Source: Linnemannia elongata | Lineage: Eukaryota; Mortierellomycota; Mortierellomycetes; Mortierellales; Mortierellaceae | Length of the DNA stretch: 64,000 bases | Direction: 5' to 3' | Assembly (NCBI GenBank): GCA_036320915.1 | Contig: JAXBDG010000002.1 | Coordinates: 2,046,001 to 2,110,000, forward strand | Shown: piece by piece, positions 11,150 through 20,700 of the stretch | How positions within the stretch are numbered: the stretch's first letter is position 1 | How the letters are laid out: each line of letters starts with the position of its first letter | Position numbers and translations under genes: made by a program | The notes under the pieces: model-generated | The model's database searches: none | Told to the model about the DNA's origin: nothing | Seen by the model: the letters and a program-made list of their open reading frames with translations, nothing else

Positions 11150-12000
11150 CTCGTGGCGGTTGGCGCAGTTCCTGGCTTTGTTCGATATCAATGGGTGTGG
11201 AAAAGAGAAAGGAGCAAACAAAATGGCCAAATTATTGCACACGCTCTTATTTAACACCGTTTGGTATATCGAATCACAGCATGGAACCGATAATGTTTCT
11301 GAGGCAGATAAAGTGATCGATGATGGTGTTTGGATGGAGATCGATCATCCAATGATCATCGAGCGTTGTTTGGGTGGAATTGAGGGCACCATTATCTGTG
11401 ATATGTCCCAACTATCATGTAACATCTTATCGTTTACATTTTTACTTCCTACCATATGCAAAACGGGACATGTTTGAAAAATAAAATGTTCTTTGAAGTG
11501 TTTGATGGTCCTCAAGATAATTTTTTGTGGAATAAACACAACCCTATTTTATCCCTCCTTTATCACGAGAATAGGATTGGTGTTTCCTATTCGACTAAAC
11601 CGCCACCGCGGCGTAGCCGCGATCTCATCTAGTCAAGAACTAAATGTGCTCTTTATGTTAGGAACTACGCTATGTCAAACAATCTCACCAATACTGCTAG
11701 GAACAAGAACAGCATTGTGCATATCTGCTCGGTTATCAAGAAAGAAAGGTGCTCTCCCTTTTGATCTCGAGCAGGCTTCTTCTATAATACTTGGCTTAAG
11801 ATGGTTCAAAGCCGCCAGCACTTTCTCTCGCTTCAGCGCAACACATAGATCAAGGCCCATGGAACTGTAACAAAAAAAAATTCGCGAAATCTGGCCAGAT
11901 GTAGGAACATCTACACAATACATTGTCTATACAAGAAATTGTGCAACGATCAAGATCCGCAAGGGCACTTGCTAGTTGTGCCTTTCAACTATAGGAGAAA
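11150..12000. other. Gene-poor stretch, no recognisable coding sequence
   Basis: Open frames here have no recognisable domain. The first part (11150-11250) is the duplicated F-box upstream region. A GC-rich inverted repeat, CGCGGC-GTA-GCCGCG, sits at 11607-11621 in otherwise AT-rich DNA. The remainder is probably degraded transposon sequence belonging to the terminus at 12120. Confidence 0.5.
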
Positions 12001-12122
12001 ACGATAGTATATACTATAAGCAAGCCTAAATTGGGCGAAAAGAATAAGGAGTGGGTTAGTTATCCCGAGGGCGTAGTCCTATATACTATAGGGGATTATG
12101 CTATAGGGGAGGTACGACTGTA
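12000..12122. mobile_element. Solo terminus of a pogo/Tigger-type DNA transposon
   Basis: Read on the minus strand from 12120, the sequence begins CAGTCGTACCTCCCCTATAG and continues CATAATCC, next to TA at 12121-12122. This closely matches the start of the pogo-type element at 62679 (CAGTCAAACCTCTCCTATAG, then CATA), which also abuts TA. No partner terminus or transposase was found upstream, so it is a decayed element or solo end. Confidence 0.6.
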
Positions 12123-12385
12123 AAACGAAAGACGGGTTTCTGTTTCAAAAGATCGTAAAGTCGTAAATCACAGGAATTACTAAGTGACTTCTAGATAGCG
12201 GGATATTGCTTTAGTTGTTTGTAGTTGTAGATAGATGTAGATGCCTTAGTAGTTTTTAGACGTAGACACCTTTTCAATATCTTTAGGATGCGCATTGGGG
12301 TTGTGGTATAAAAAAAAAAAAAAACAGGAGATTCCGTGCTAAACCCGTGTAAAATCTTACATTGAAATCGTTCGCTCACCATATG

Positions 12386-12548
12386 TTAGCCACAAAAGTG
12401 ATCCATCCAAGATCGGCATTCCAATTCCGGCGATGAACCGAGGTAGGTCCATGTAGAAAAAGGCAAGTAGTAACGAATGAGGCCGCAAATCAAGAGAATG
12501 AATGACAGGAATATGAGGGCCGGTTGAAACATTGGTGAATGAGCATTT

Positions 12549-12584
<36 letters not shown>

Positions 12585-12626
12585 CCGTATTCGGAAAAAG
12601 ATGGATCACTTTTGTCGAGCACTGTA
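12386..12626. mobile_element. MITE-like element with terminal inverted repeats
   Basis: A perfect 16-bp inverted repeat, ACAAAAGTGATCCATC at 12392-12407 and its complement at 12600-12615, encloses about 190 bp. The right arm extends outward to CGAGCACTGTA, so read inward it begins TACAGTGCTCG, the form expected of a Tc1/mariner end. The left arm has lost that outer part. The interior is non-coding and contains a run of 34 A (12550-12583). A non-autonomous Tc1/mariner derivative fits best. Confidence 0.5.
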
Positions 12627-12691
12627 CATGTACTGTACTTTTTTTTTTGAGGGCCTCAAGGCCACACTGTGATGGGAAAACTTCGGCATTT

Positions 12692-12862
12692 AGTTTGTAC
12701 CCATGTATGTTTGTTTACAGGAAGATGCAAGAAAGTGAAAACCGTTTCTATTGAACGTTATAGTTTGTGCCCATGCATGTTTGTTTACAGAAAGTTGCAA
12801 GAAAGTGAAAACTGTTTCTAGTGAGCGTTATAGTTTGTACACATGCATGTTTGTTTGTGGAA
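12692..12862. repeat. 70-bp tandem repeat, 2.4 copies
   Basis: Units begin at 12692, 12762 and 12832 with AGTTTGTNC-CATGNATGTTTG, so the period is exactly 70 bp, and the first two full units are nearly identical. Diverged single copies of the core (CCCATGCATATTTGTTTGCG and similar) recur near 13020 and 13265. No gene overlaps. Confidence 0.85.
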
Positions 12863-13289
12863 TTTTAAGAGGGCGAAAGTCCTTGTTCTCACCGGAAACT
12901 CATGTCAACAGTGTTGTAGCGCAACCAAGGCAGTAGGCGCCTGCCACTCGGAAAGATGTATAGGCTAATGAGATATCACAATGAAAGTAACTGTTTCCAG
13001 TAAACCTTGTGTAGCTTGTACCCATGCATATTTGTTTGCGGTATTTTTTAGAATTGTGCGCGGTCATCCTGGGAGAGATACCCCTGGGAGTCGCCGGCAG
13101 AGTCGACTGATACTTCTACAGCAAATAGCCTAGACCTTCTGGGAGAAATGTGCTATTTGGAGGTCCCCAGTAAAATCGACCTGCGCTACAAGAGCAGCGA
13201 CCATTTTACCTTTGAGGCTGTTCTTTGGGCTGTACTTTGGGTTGTACTTATGCATGAAACCCCCATGCACGTTTGTTTGCGGCAACTCC

Positions 13290-14068
13290 CATACATCAAG
13301 CCCCCCTCAAGACCTTCTAGTTTCTCCCACTTTGCCTATCGGATCATAACACAGGTACGGGTTAGTGTAAACAAACGAGCTGGGCGTAGACAGTAGAATT
13401 GGGCTGTTGTTTGAAAGGGAGGCAATAGAGTTGGGCTGTTGTGGTCAACACCATTGCAAAGCTAAAGGCAGATCAAAATACAAAGCAAGGAGAAAGAGAA
13501 GGGCACAAAATGGATCCTTGATGTTGTTCCTGCGAAGCATCATAGGCAACCCTACAAAAAGTATAAATACTTCCAGGTTTGCAATTAGTTTTCTTTGTTT
13601 TGCTTACCAAAAACCTCAGTTTCATTTTCCGAACCACGCGAGTCATTTCAAGAGCCGCCATACCAAAGATCTCCTCAGCATCGTCATCAGATCGCCATAG
13701 ACCCGTATCAAGAACGCCGCAAGAGTGTCCACAGAAAATCGACATCGACCGAACAACCCTTTATTTCCTGTAAGCCTCATTATTGATCTTCTACATTATG
13801 TGAAGGGGAGCAGTTGTTATCCATTGCCAACAACCATTTATTTAAAACAAAAGTACCCTCCCCCCAACTATGGGGTATTGTGCCTTTCAATCAAAATGAG
13901 TAAAAAAATTAACAACTAATCCAGTTGTGAGCGGGGTTTGCATGGGTGTGGAGCAAAAACGTTGTTTTGAGTAGCTGGCTAATCGGGCTTTAACAGCATA
14001 ATATTTTCTGTGAAATGCGCATAACATTAAATTGAAATTGAAACATTCTCAAACATTTTTAGATCAAG
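13290..14068. other. Intergenic, no recognisable gene
   Basis: Short open frames on both strands have no domain or codon pattern that convinces. The last 100 bp are AT-rich and precede the secreted-protein gene, so they probably hold its promoter. Confidence 0.5.
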
Positions 14069-14435
14069 ATGTCTAACAGCTCGTTAACCAAGTACCTGCT
14101 TTTACTCATTGTAATCGCCACGTGTGTGTGTGATGCGGTATCCATAACACTCAAGGTTGAAAAGGTTCAAGGAGCTGGTGGTGCCCGTTACAGCTATGGG
14201 GCAGAATTCTGGACAGATCGGGGTTACTATGGCAGAGCGGGTGGATTGCAGCCAGTTGGAGGGAGTCAGAAGACGTGCAGCGACGACGGTGTCTTTTGCA
14301 TAGCACCAAGTGGTTGGACCGATGTTCATTTATGGTATGCCGGTGCGAAGCAAACATTATCCCCCGCGGTCTCAGCACCCGAAAAATGCTATCAGAGTGG
14401 TTGCATAAAACAGTGGACATATTATTCTGCCTTTT

Positions 14436-14437
<2 letters not shown>
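14069..14437 (+). CDS. Small secreted cysteine-containing protein
   Basis: 122 residues, intronless. Residues 1-25 form a clear signal peptide: a short polar start, a hydrophobic core (YLLLLIVIATCVC), then a DAVS-like cleavage region. The mature part has about 97 residues, is rich in G, Y and W, and holds four cysteines in two pairs (KTCSDDGVFC and EKCYQSGC), enough for two disulphides. The family is not recognised. It sits alone in a transposon-rich stretch, typical of secreted effector-like or antimicrobial proteins, but no function can be assigned. A 31-T run and an A run follow the stop (14438-14478) with AATAAA near 14488, a likely polyadenylation signal. Confidence 0.7.
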
Positions 14438-14439
<2 letters not shown>

Positions 14440-14474
<35 letters not shown>

Positions 14475-14480
14475 AATGAT
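14440..14480. repeat. Poly-T/poly-A homopolymer pair
   Basis: About 29 T followed by about 10 A lie immediately after the stop of the secreted-protein gene. The RNA could fold into an A-U hairpin at the 3' end. It could also be a scar of a retro-copied sequence. Confidence 0.8.
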
Positions 14481-14548
14481 CCAAAAAAAATAAAAGTTTC
14501 TTCTATTGCGCGTTTCAAGGAATATGATCTTTTTTTGGCTACTATTCA

Positions 14549-15245
14549 CTAGGGCATTTCCACTTAAATTGTTCTCTTGGGGTTTGCATTGTGGTTTCCA
14601 TTTATTCCTGGAAGTGTACTGTACAAGTAAACAATGAACGGTTTGCTGTATGATCGTTCGATTGAGTTGGCGCTGGTTAAAGTGCTTCCTTGAAAACTAT
14701 GTTTCTGGTATAATTTCCTTTGGCTATCGTAAAGGGCGTTGTTGGCGTGCTTGGAGGTCGAAAAATTGTTAGAGCGTTAAGGGTAAGGATTTGTTGTCAA
14801 GGTTTAAACATCTTGAGTGTGCAACATAAAGTTGCCCACATGAAAACACAGGTTGGTGAAGATAGACACCTGTTGTTGTTATTGATTTTCATTGCGCCTT
14901 GTTGATGGTAAGTGCGAAAGCAGGTCGGGGATTAGAATTTGCAAGCGTGTGAATTTAATTAGTGTGGTGCCGTCGTCTTTTGGGGAGAGTGGATTTAGTG
15001 TGATGAGAACGACGTTGAATGATACTGTAACGATCTTTGCTTTTAAGATGTATTCGTCCAGTTTTGATACTTGAAGTCGTGTACCATTGAACATTCCTCT
15101 TCTCGTTGAAACATTGCGTAAAAGGATGACTGGCTGACCGACATTTAGTGTAATGATATGTTGTGGGAGGCTATTGTCGTCTAGTGTGCTATAATTTGTC
15201 CGCTCGTGCGAAAAGTGAATGCGCCCTTCTTAGTGTTGGCAAAAA
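14549..15245 (-). mobile_element. Helitron-derived segment, copy A
   Basis: A segment of about 700 bp repeated at 60519-61222 with roughly 90-95 percent identity by eye. On the minus strand (15110-14880) it encodes a PIF1-type helicase C-terminal relic: NGTRLQVSKLDEYI, then a FTRLQ step, and a diverged motif-VI-like FTNLCFHVGNFM. These correspond to the NGTRL and GQLYVALSR regions of Helitron helicases. The minus-strand end reads CCCTAG followed by T, matching the CTRR-T Helitron 3' terminus; both copies share this boundary. No open frame survives. Confidence 0.65.
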
Positions 15246-15319
15246 TGTGGTCCAGAGGAACTAACAAAGGAATTCCAATCCCTACATAGAACGTAAAAAG
15301 GGAAAAAAAACCATCTGGA

Positions 15320-16060
15320 TGTCCTCATCAACTTTTAGCTGACAATCAAATACAGTGCCCACCTCAATGTCAAGATATCTTCTTTGCTTTCTTCAGTGAA
15401 ATATTTGTATAAGTGCATCCATAAGGTATGTCTTTTGTACTTATGTTTTTTTTCTTTCTTTCTTTTTTATCAAATCAGAAAATTCACTGGTCTCGCAGCA
15501 CAAAAGTCAAATCATCGATGGACTTACTCATATTTCCTTTTTTTTCATTTTCAAAAGGGACCGAACAGAGCCGGGATAGGTCTCGAAAAAGAGAATAATC
15601 TTCTGTTTGCCTCCACTGGCCAAACTTCATCGTCGACTTCTGCATCCACCAGCACCAGTGCCAGCACCAGCAACAGCAACAACAATAGCACCAGCTCCGC
15701 CACAGCCACAGCCATAGCTACCGCTACAGAGCCCAACACTACCGCCACTGGTCAAGGCTCAATCAATGCAGACCAAAAAAAAGCAAGCATGGAGGTATTT
15801 CTTTTGGGCATTTTTTTCTCTTAAAGTCTGGCCACTGCAACTCCTTGCTCATCGTTTGTAAATTAGTACCCTCCATGCAACAAGATTCGAGAATTTCACG
15901 ATATGACATGCCTCACTGCCCTTGAAGGCATATCGCGCATCCTCGGAGATCCTTTACACGGTCATTCGCCTGATGTGCAACGTATATCTACATGTGCGAT
16001 AGCATTCTGCCTTTTGGTCGAAAGAAAAACCGGAGAACGACAGCCTTCAGCCAGATGACG
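15320..16060 (+). mobile_element. Helitron Rep/helicase-like N-terminal relic
   Basis: The plus strand reads AHLNVKISSLLSSVKYLYKC, then IHK. After a possible intron (GT at 15426, AG near 15560) it continues GPNRAGIGLEKENN. This matches the Helitron region around VKYLYKYIYKGPDRA. An S/T/N/A-rich stretch of about 60 residues (15620-15770) follows. After another possible intron comes KIREFHDMTCLTALEGISRI with LGDPLHGHSPDVQR, matching the Helitron block EIKQYQDARYV...HGRSPAV. The frame stops at about 16055. It lies in the opposite orientation to copy A, so it is a separate insertion or a rearranged piece. Family placement rests on motif recall. Confidence 0.6.
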
Positions 16061-16449
16061 ACGTAAAGATCGAGGCGTTAAATAATATATTGGCTCCTTG
16101 AAAGTATGGATGGCCTTTACCCGCAGCAGTATGCTTGAGTGGGACTCCTCTTATTGGAAGAGATAAATCCATTGCAGACGACTTTAATTGAACGGGATAT
16201 TGTAAGGAGTAGAGTAGCCTTGCTGCTACGATCTGCTGAGATTAAGCCCATCGTTCTATAGATTTGTTCGAAAGAACAACATCTCTCTCGCTCTCTCTTT
16301 TTTTCATATATACAAATAGATGCTTGAATATGAATGCTTTGATTCAAGTATGTCTTCTAACTCAATAACATCTTGTATTTTGTGGTCGCTCAAGGCTTCA
16401 CAATTAAAGAATGCCAATACTTCCTTTTCAAAACTGACTACAAAACGTT

Positions 16450-17415
16450 TTGTTATTCATATTCAAAGTTGAGGACGGACATCTCGAGAGGAAAGAAAAA
16501 TGGCAGAAGAATTCGGTGTCGAAAGACATCAAGGTCTGACAGGCGCCTGGCTCTGCTCAAAGCCTCGTAGGCTTGACCAGAGACAAGAAAGTCTGAGACA
16601 ATGATCCGGTCCAACGCAAGGGATTGAACACGATGGACAGTCAAAGAGAATGCAAGTTTCAAGGGAAATTTTCTTCGACTCTGACCCCCGTCCAAAGTTT
16701 CCTGGACATGTCAACTGAATTGGATGATCGTTCCCGACTTTTACATTTTAACAAATACAAGGGAGTCCTGGACCTGACGGACGATTCCCGGAGTACCATT
16801 GATGAGGCCTTGTTCAATATCGAGATTAGCCGTCAACATAACCCGGCGCCCCAACCTTCAAACAAAACTCAGTTTCCAGACCAGTTTCGCGCTCAATTTG
16901 TTCTTTGCGCCACTCCGACGGTTTTCCTCCCACTGCAGTGTCGATAGCATCAGATTGATAAAGTGTCGACTGGATTTTGGAAAGACAAGCCATATTCATT
17001 TCTTGACACTGAACCTTGTGCCAGCAAAGAGGAGCGCCTTCGTCTTTAGGATCTTCCTAACCACATTCTCGTAATCACCGGCCAATCGTGATTCCAACAT
17101 GTCGTTGACACGCTCAAAGTCTCGTGGTTGATCTTTTCCATCCCGGAGAGCGTTCAGTAATCTGACAAAGCTCTGATCCTGGGCTTGACGATGCACTTGT
17201 CTGAGACGGACTCGACTGAGAATCCTTAAAGATGGACGAATCAAGCACCCACTTTCCCACAGCTGCCTGATCTCCTTTGAAGGTGGGACCCATTTGACCA
17301 AAGTCCTCAAACATGACGACAGAGGCACCTCCAAAGGGGTTGTACTCATTGCTTGGACTCTGAAACACCTTGTTGGCCACATACGATAACCCTTTGAGTA
17401 GATTGCGATCTGCAT
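16450..17415 (-). pseudogene. PIF1-like DNA helicase pseudogene
   Basis: Three PIF1 blocks appear in the right order but in different frames. A segment from 17380 reads NPFGGASVVMFEDFGQMGPT, matching the Walker-B-region motif of PIF1 helicases. Near 16860-16780 is RVMLTANLDIEQGLINGTPG. From 16695 to 16520 come FPLKLAFSLTVHRVQ and VSGQAYEALSRARRLSDLDV, motif VI. Several frameshifts and in-frame stops separate them, and the Walker A region is absent. It may be the helicase of a dead Helitron or a standalone PIF1 paralogue. It lies just downstream of the HEPN-MYND gene, on the same strand. Confidence 0.75.
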
Positions 17416-17775
17416 CCGAGGCTGTAGTGTTTACTGCATTACTCTCTGTTCATTGACACTTAGTGTTAAAAGGGTAAAGCTTGTTGGTCTTCATCCTGTG
17501 ATCAGTCCTATGGCATGCATTGCACGACTTGGCCACTAGCGTCGGAGGGGATGGCCGCTTCTGGCCAACACCGAACGAAGTGCCTATTTTCTTGATGATG
17601 TTTGCTTGAGCAACATGAATTCTGCTTCAGTATGAAAGGAAGAACCGACATCGAAGGATCAAAAAGTAACGTTGCTATGAACACTTAACTGGTATGCCGT
17701 AATATTTATTTATTCTGCCCCAATTTCCCCCGCCATCAGCTTCGAACCACCGTGCTTCTGCAAAACGTTTGGTAA

Positions 17776-20700
17776 CTATAGTATGCAGATCAGTTTATGG
17801 CTATATTCCTTCCAGTCCAAGTATTGGCACTCCTTTGAACAGTATTTAGACCGTTTGCACTTCGAGCAAGGATACTTGGATTGGCCTTTTCCGCAATAGT
17901 GGCACATATCTACGATTTGGTGCGGAGAGACCATGACAGAGTTTGGATCGTCGATTCTGATGAGGGGCCTGCCGTCCGTGGCTGTTCTAAGATACGGATT
18001 GACGACGCTAATCTTTGCTCCAATCGCCAGGGTGTGTTTTTTGTCGAAGTTGTACAGACTGACCCGCTGCACATTCAAGTTGCTATCTTCTGCAACAAAG
18101 GAAATCGACATGTTGTTGTTGAACGGCACCGTGATAAGCGTGAGCTCCAGCACATAACCCTCAAGCACATGGTCTAAAGTGGGGTTGATTTCGTTCAGAT
18201 ATATAGGCTTCAGTCCAACCCATGACAGTGGCGCGCTCTGGCTTTTCGAAGGCTTTGCTGTGAAGTTGACCTTGGCGTGTTCGTCACTGCTCATGATCTC
18301 GCTGAAGGCTCGTCTGTGGTTCACAATCAGCTCTTTCCTAAATGGATCGACCGGCTTGACGACAGGGGTTTCCTTGACCTTACTGAGCACTCCAATAGTC
18401 CGCAGCATCGATTCAAGCAGATCTTTGCTCGTTGACTCGTACGGTAAGAAGAACGGAATCTGCTTGTCCTCTGCGTTCAGCCCCTGCTTGTAGTGCCGTG
18501 CGATTCTGTCCTTGTTTATATTTGCCATGCCGACTTTGTTTATATTCGCCATGCTACAGAGCCCCAAGGAGTAGTAGGCTTCAGGCACCTTTCTGTGGTC
18601 CAGAGACGCAAGAGATAGGAATTTGGTGTATGCGTCTGTTGCTTGCTTGTTCCGGCCCATTAGCTTCAACGTAGTGGCTTTGTTATATAGGTTCTCCACA
18701 TCGTCCTTCGAAATCTGTTCAATGCGATTGAAGTCTCGCAGTGCAAATTCGCGTTTGTCGATGAAGTTGTACAGACACCCGCGCATCTCGAGGAAGAACT
18801 TGTTGTTGGGATACTTCTTGATGCATTCTGTCAGAAAGTCTATGCTTTCGTCGGATTGCATATTCAGTACCGCATGGCAGATCCTACAGTCCTGGTTAAA
18901 TGCCAGCTCGTCGATGTTTTCGCAATGTTTTACTGCGCGGTCGCTGTATGACAAAAGCAGAAGAACGTGCCTTCGGATGACCTCGTGGATTTCGATCGGC
19001 ATGGTTCCGACAAAGTGCTCCAGCTTGTAGCACATGGCCAGTCGGTTAATGAACGACCTTGAATCCTTGTCGAGAACAACAATGCTGCGCCGTGCAATGC
19101 TGTCAAATATGTCCATGGCCTCCATATAGTTCCGCACAGCTAAGTACATCCGGTTGCTAAACTCTGAATTGTCCTTGCGCTTGATCAACACCTCCAAATC
19201 GTACTTGTAATCGTTACTGGTGATTTTGGTGGGCGACACACTGTCTGATTTGTTTCTGATACTCTCCAAGACATTCAGCGTTGCCAAGGCTTCGGATTTG
19301 TCTGGGTATTCGTATGAAAGTTTGCGGAAAACTCTCTCACGGATAGTCATGTTTTCGAACGGCAGATTGCGCTCCTTTTCCCAACCGATTACGTCCGAGA
19401 TGTTTGCGTTGCTCTCCAGTATCATTTGGACTATGCCTTTCTCTTTAAGGCGCGCAAGCTTCGAACCCTGCTTTTTGGATTTCTCATTCCATTTCTCGGC
19501 CTTGTTGATGTTTCCAGACGCCAGATAGAGATTGACGAGGTTGTCCATGGCGTTCGGATCGCCGTAGTTCAGTGCACATAAAAACAGCTGCTCGGCCTGT
19601 TTGAAGTTCTTGACCACACCATCTCCATTCATATACATAAGCGCCAAATTGTTTGCCGACATCCCGCTTTGATGCAAAATCGCCTTCTCGTACCACACTA
19701 CAGCCAGCCCAACACTTTTCTCCGCAATGCTGCCTTCGTGGTAGCCCAATGCAACGCAGTGTTCGGCCTCCTTCACCCCAACGACAGGATTGTTGTGTTT
19801 GTCGAATGCGTCGAACTTGGAGATCTCCAGCAGTAGTTTAAGCGCTTGTGGGTAGTCTTTGCTGACGCCTTGCCCGTTGATCATGAACAGAGCCAGATTG
19901 TACATGCCTTCTGGATTACGCATATCGGCTGCCTGTTTGTAGCACTCCGCAGCCATGTGATAATTTTGATCATCACGGTATTCGTCGCCGGCCCAGACAT
20001 GCTCCAGTGCAGGGTTGTCGTCGAACAGCAGCCTTTTGATCTCGTCCATGTTTTTCATGCCTTTGAACTTCTGTCTACTTTTCAAATTCAGATCCTTGAG
20101 GCTTTGGTCGTTGTCTCGCTCTTGCAACCCCTTTCGTTTTCTGGCTTCCGATCGCATCCGCCGTATTTCGTCATTGTTCATATCTAGGCCGAGTGCTTTG
20201 TCGAAATGTTTGATGGCCTTGTCGTATTTTTCCAGTGACTCATACGCCTCTCCGAGCCTGATGTACGCCTTGAGATAATCGGGGTTTAGGCGCTTAGATA
20301 GCTTGGCATCCTCCAGAGCTTGGGCGTATTTGCCCAGCTTTAGAGCGCAAACCGACCTGTTGCAGTACAAAACCGAAAGATCTCCGTCTGAAATGCCCGG
20401 CAGAGTGATGGCGTCGGTGTATTTGGTCGCTGCCATTTGGAATTTCTGCTCCTTCAGCAGGTTGTTGCCTTCTTGCTTGAGTTCGATCGACCTTTTAACG
20501 TTTTCGTTCATAATATACATTTTGGAGTCGCTCGAATGCGAATGTATAATGTCATCAAGCTCTTCGTCCGTAACGCCTAGGAACAACAGGATGACTTTCA
20601 GTTCGCTCCAGAACTTTTGGTACTCTTGAGTGCCGATTTTCTTGTTTGAATGGTGGGCCATGCTGTTTCGGATAGGCATTAAGCGTTTAAGATTGGTTTG

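Noticed and set aside
11130..11477. 115-codon open frame on the plus strand
   Set aside because: Starts in the duplicated upstream flank of an F-box relic; no domain and no relative in the other copy.
12692..12862. CRISPR-like array
   Set aside because: Units are contiguous 70-bp tandem copies without spacers, in a eukaryotic genome.
13473..13745. 90-codon minus-strand frame and overlapping plus-strand frames
   Set aside because: Several frames are open at once and none shows a motif or splice-supported continuation.
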